DNA from: an uncultured Acetatifactor sp.
GTDB taxonomy: Bacteria > Bacillota > Clostridia > Lachnospirales > Lachnospiraceae
Direction of reading: 5' to 3'
Assembly (NCBI GenBank): GCA_910589655.1
Contig: CAJUTJ010000101.1
Span: forward strand, 1 to 34,216
Length of the DNA stretch: 34,216 nt
The notes beneath the pieces are model-generated. The model was not told the origin of the DNA. It ran no database searches and was given only the letters and a program-made list of their open reading frames with translations. The position numbers were made by a program, and so were the translations under genes. The stretch's first letter is position 1; each line of letters starts with the position of its first letter. Shown in pieces: positions 31,721 through 34,216 of this stretch.

Positions 31721-32943
31721 GGAAACGCTGATTAATTGATTGTTCAATGCCCTTAACTACCCTATCGAGCATGCTTTGTAGTGATATGGGTATCAATACC
31801 TTGTGGATGCCCTCCTGAATTCCCATTTCCTTATGGGAATCCTTAAAAATGGGCGCACTTATGCCCTACAGAATTCCCTGCCCCGTCCGCCCCTGGCACA
31901 CATGACCAGGTTGGCGCTGGCGAACAGGATGTGGAACCGGTTCATGTTCTTGGCTATGCCGCGGTATGCCACTTTGGCATATCCGAACTGTCTCTTGACG
32001 ATCAGGAATGGATGTTCCACCTTGCAGCGTGTGGATGACTTCCGGTTTTCTATCTGCCTGTCCCAGTTGATGCCCTTGTAGGAATCCGGGATCTTGATGC
32101 TGGACGGACGTCTGTTTGTACGGAACTCCACCTTTGACAGATGCCCGTCATTGCAGACCTCCTCCCGGCTGCCTGCCCCGCTGTATCCGGAATCCCCATA
32201 CACGACTTCGTCATCTTCACGGATCAGCTTTGACGTTTCCTCAATGTCATGCACATTGGCTGCTGTACCCGTGACCGTATGGACACAGCCGCTTCCTGCG
32301 TCCACACCGGAATGTACCTTCATCCCATGGTACCACTGGTTCCCTTTCTTGGTCTGGTGCATTTCAGGATCCCGCTTTCCCTCCCTGTTCTTGGTGGAAC
32401 TGGGGGCAGCGATGATTGTTGCATCCACGATGGTCCCGCCATGCATCATCAAGCCGGCCCTTTCCAGCCTGAACCTTACATCGGAAAAAATCTTTTCACC
32501 GATCCTGTTTTCCTCCACCATGCGGCGGAAATGCAGGAGGGTCGTGGCATCCGGCACCTGTTCCGTAAGGAAATCAAGGTGCATGAAGCTGCGCATGGCA
32601 TAACTGTCGTAGATGGCATCCTCGATACCGGCATCCGAAAGGTTGAACCAGTTCTGCATAAGGTACATGCGCAGCATGGCCTCGATATTTTTTGGCGGCC
32701 GTCCCCGCTTCCCTGACGGATAGTAAGGACGGATGATGTCCACCCAGTGGTCCCAGGGAACCAATTCATCCATGGAATCAAGGAACTCTTCGCGTCTGGT
32801 CTTTTTCCTGCGGTTGGAATATTCAATATCGCTGAAAGTTTGCTGCTTCATACCCATGCACCATCCTTAGTATTGTGATGATCCTATTATACCACACCTA
32901 ACGGTGTACGGGTAACTATGATAGTAATTTAATCAGCGTTTCC
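31721..32943 (-). mobile_element. Intact IS5-family insertion sequence, 1223 bp
   Basis: The terminal inverted repeats are GGAAACGCTGATTAA at 31721-31735 and its perfect complement at 32929-32943 (15 bp). They are flanked by a 4-bp direct repeat TTAA (31717-31720 and 32944-32947), which fits the YTAR target of the IS5 group. One transposase gene fills the element. GC content is visibly higher than in its neighbours. The intact ends and duplication suggest recent insertion. Confidence 0.95.
31859..32857 (-). CDS. IS5-family transposase
   Basis: The 332-aa DDE transposase has an N-terminal DUF772-like domain (MLRMYLMQNWFNLSDAGIED, ..FMHLDFLTEQVPDATTLLHF). The catalytic residues are Asp in GTIVDATIIAAP, Asp in VYGDSGYSGA, and Glu in KVEHPFLIVKRQFGYAKVAY. 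It catalyses cut-and-paste movement of the element. Length and motifs are complete, with no frameshift, so it may be active. AAGGAT lies a few bases upstream of the ATG. A GRGREFCRA tail ends the protein 138 bases before the IS end. Confidence 0.95.
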   Translation of the reverse strand: MGMKQQTFSDIEYSNRRKKTRREEFLDSMDELVPWDHWVDIIRPYYPSGKRGRPPKNIEAMLRMYLMQNWFNLSDAGIEDAIYDSYAMRSFMHLDFLTEQVPDATTLLHFRRMVEENRIGEKIFSDVRFRLERAGLMMHGGTIVDATIIAAPSSTKNREGKRDPEMHQTKKGNQWYHGMKVHSGVDAGSGCVHTVTGTAANVHDIEETSKLIREDDEVVYGDSGYSGAGSREEVCNDGHLSKVEFRTNRRPSSIKIPDSYKGINWDRQIENRKSSTRCKVEHPFLIVKRQFGYAKVAYRGIAKNMNRFHILFASANLVMCARGGRGREFCRA

Positions 32944-33680
32944 TTAAGTATTCCGCCTCCGAAAACTGTGCAGCTGCCTGACTCATATCCAGCTCTTTTA
33001 TATCGGTCAGGCGCAATCTTTGAACCTTGGTATTTTGAAGCCCGTATCTTAGAAGCCCCGCATTTTTAAAAGATATTTCCAGCGTCATTTTCCCGCCGCA
33101 AAGGCTGTCGTCAATCTGCAGATCCGACCGGAGCTCCCCATACAGTTTCAGAGAGCGGGTACTTTTGGGAAGTATCAGTCTCCTGATTCCGCTCATCTCC
33201 AGCTCCAGATTGTCCAGGCTGGCATTCCCAAGGTCAAGGCTCTCCACCCCTGCCTTTTGCAGGCGCAGCGTCCGAAGCAGCGGCGCTGTGGGGAGCAGCT
33301 TCTCAAGCTTACCGGAATACCCCTGCACTTCGGCATAGGTGATACAGGGAAAGGCTTCTAACGCTCTTCATAATAGTAATCCTCCCCTGTGGGCCACTTC
33401 CATGAGTAGGAATCCCATACCGGACTGCTTTTGAGCCTGCACTGGCCTATGTACCGGTAATCCCGGGGAACAGGGGTATTTTCAATCCCTGTTTTTATCA
33501 TCTGATGGTGATACCGGAAGGATTCCCGGTGATATGGTTGTAATCGTTCCAGGATATCTTCTCCGGGCAGGTCATTTTCCAGATAATCAAGCAGCATATA
33601 GCAAATGCTTTTGCCATCCACGGCAAGGATCTGGCAAGCGCCATAGATGGTCTTTCATTGTCTAATAGATGCGTTTCCAC
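32944..33680 (-). pseudogene. Decayed leucine-rich-repeat-like gene, cut by the IS
   Basis: Three overlapping frames read as one protein broken by two frameshifts. It starts (V)ETHLLDNERPS from a GTG at 33680. It shifts near 33645 to IYGACQILAVDGKSICYMLL and continues to GEDYYYEER at 33358. It shifts again to RALEAFPCITYAEVQGYSGK, followed by a leucine-rich part (LRTLRLQKAG, LDNLELEMSG, LILPKSTRSL, VQRLRLTDIKELDM). The last frame ends AEYLRKR, where RKR and the stop come from the IS end. The family is not recognised; it may belong to a toxin-immunity neighbourhood because the next gene is SUKH-like. Confidence 0.65.
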
Positions 33681-33691
33681 ATTCGTCTTTT

Positions 33692-34171
33692 CTATAAACG
33701 AATCTTCTTGCTGATTATCTTTTCCATAAAATTCTCAAAAGAATCGGCAACTGTCTGACATTCCTCAAATTCCGGTTCACTGCCATAAACAATACTGCCT
33801 TCTTTTATGGAGATTGCATAATAAGCATAACCGCCTTCCAAGGATAAAAAGACAGGTAAATGTCCGTCCCAGAACTTTCTGATCTCATCCTTCCATACCG
33901 CATCATTTTCTGCGGCCTTCAAGCTGAGCAGTTCCCATTCATTCCATTGCCATGCCTTGTCTCCCTGCATATCATAATCTTCCGAACATAAAAACCAGGC
34001 TCTCTCATCACCTCGTATCATACTTTTTACAATTGAAACAAATTCCACCCAGCTTTCCGGGTAGCCGGTATATCCGCTTTTCATTGGTTCAGGCAGACAG
34101 AATCTCTGTTTTTCATTCCTCTCTACAGTCCAGCCCTGTTCTTTCATACAGCTTATAAATTTATCAATCAT
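33692..34171 (-). CDS. SMI1/KNR4 (SUKH) family protein, immunity-like
   Basis: The 159-aa product shows the SUKH pattern: WVEFVSIVKSMIRGDERAWF, then WNEWELLSLKAAENDAVWKD, HLPVFLSLEGGYAYYAISIK and GSIVYGSEPEFEE, ending in VADSFENFMEKII. In bacteria SUKH proteins commonly act as immunity proteins against polymorphic toxins, and a GGYAYYAI core is typical. GGAGG lies 10 bases before the ATG at 34171; a longer frame has no site. It is 11 bases upstream of the decayed leucine-rich gene, so the two were probably in one operon. No toxin gene is visible in the window. Confidence 0.8.
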   Translation of the reverse strand: MIDKFISCMKEQGWTVERNEKQRFCLPEPMKSGYTGYPESWVEFVSIVKSMIRGDERAWFLCSEDYDMQGDKAWQWNEWELLSLKAAENDAVWKDEIRKFWDGHLPVFLSLEGGYAYYAISIKEGSIVYGSEPEFEECQTVADSFENFMEKIISKKIRL

Positions 34172-34216
34172 TTTGCGTTTTCCTCCAGAAATAAAAGTGC
34201 ATCCTTCCATGCTAAA

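Noticed and set aside
32094..32716. Plus-strand frames inside the IS element
   Set aside because: They are antisense to the intact transposase.

Overview
The window looks like chromosome of a low-to-medium GC Firmicute of the class Clostridia, most likely Lachnospiraceae. The basis is the 5' end of a 16S rRNA gene on the left edge, class I two-subunit fumarase genes, BofA and a DUF2508 (YaaL-like) gene, flagellin with FliS, and a complete Firmicute-style Tad/Flp pilus operon with FHA and DUF5702-type proteins. Most genes read on the minus strand, and several appear to start with TTG.

Layout, left to right. (1) 1-700: start of a 16S rRNA gene, two promoter-like boxes, a tRNA-Ser(GCU) gene and its consensus promoter, all minus strand. 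(2) 822-7003: housekeeping and membrane genes: PlsC-like acyltransferase, fumarase beta, a 140-bp inverted-repeat element, fumarase alpha, HIT protein, a GNAT remnant, then a coupled set MgtC-like / rhomboid protease / FMN-reductase-SCP2 fusion. (3) 7204-18908: the Tad pilus operon, transcribed right to left: prepilin peptidase, TadZ/CpaE-like, CpaF ATPase, TadB, TadC, Flp pilin (58 aa), DUF5702 protein, TadE-like with Cys modules, an atypical A24 peptidase, a second TadE-like pseudopilin and an FHA protein. The larger gaps hold related hairpin repeats (families A and B) and a 14-bp minisatellite. (4) 19008-24497: BofA, DUF2508 protein, FliS, flagellin and a 970-aa FliK-like/DUF6240-like protein. 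(5) 24725-26074: a membrane protein whose promoter spacer is filled by a palindrome, divergent from an XRE-type regulator. (6) 26331-28166: a solute-binding protein whose 5' end has been replaced by a hairpin repeat. (7) 28345-31260: a cassette of exported proteins (papain-like cysteine protease, membrane-anchored protein, two paralogous secreted proteins, one frameshifted). It ends in a strong terminator and is preceded by a LytTR/PlnC-type direct-repeat operator. (8) 31721-32943: an intact IS5-family element with TTAA target duplication, inserted in a decayed leucine-rich gene, followed by a SUKH-type (SMI1/KNR4) immunity-like gene.

The strongest candidate for something undescribed is region 7. 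It combines 9-bp direct repeats at a 21-bp period, a weak -35, a consensus -10, a full-length Shine-Dalgarno sequence before a three-codon or nonsense-mutated peptide ORF, and then an all-exported operon led by a cysteine protease. This resembles peptide-pheromone or bacteriocin-type control, but no regulator or transporter lies in the window. The second theme is the heavy load of small hairpin repeats, which sit directly after stop codons in the pilus operon, abut a Shine-Dalgarno sequence at 28873, and supply new N-terminal codons at 28116-28166.
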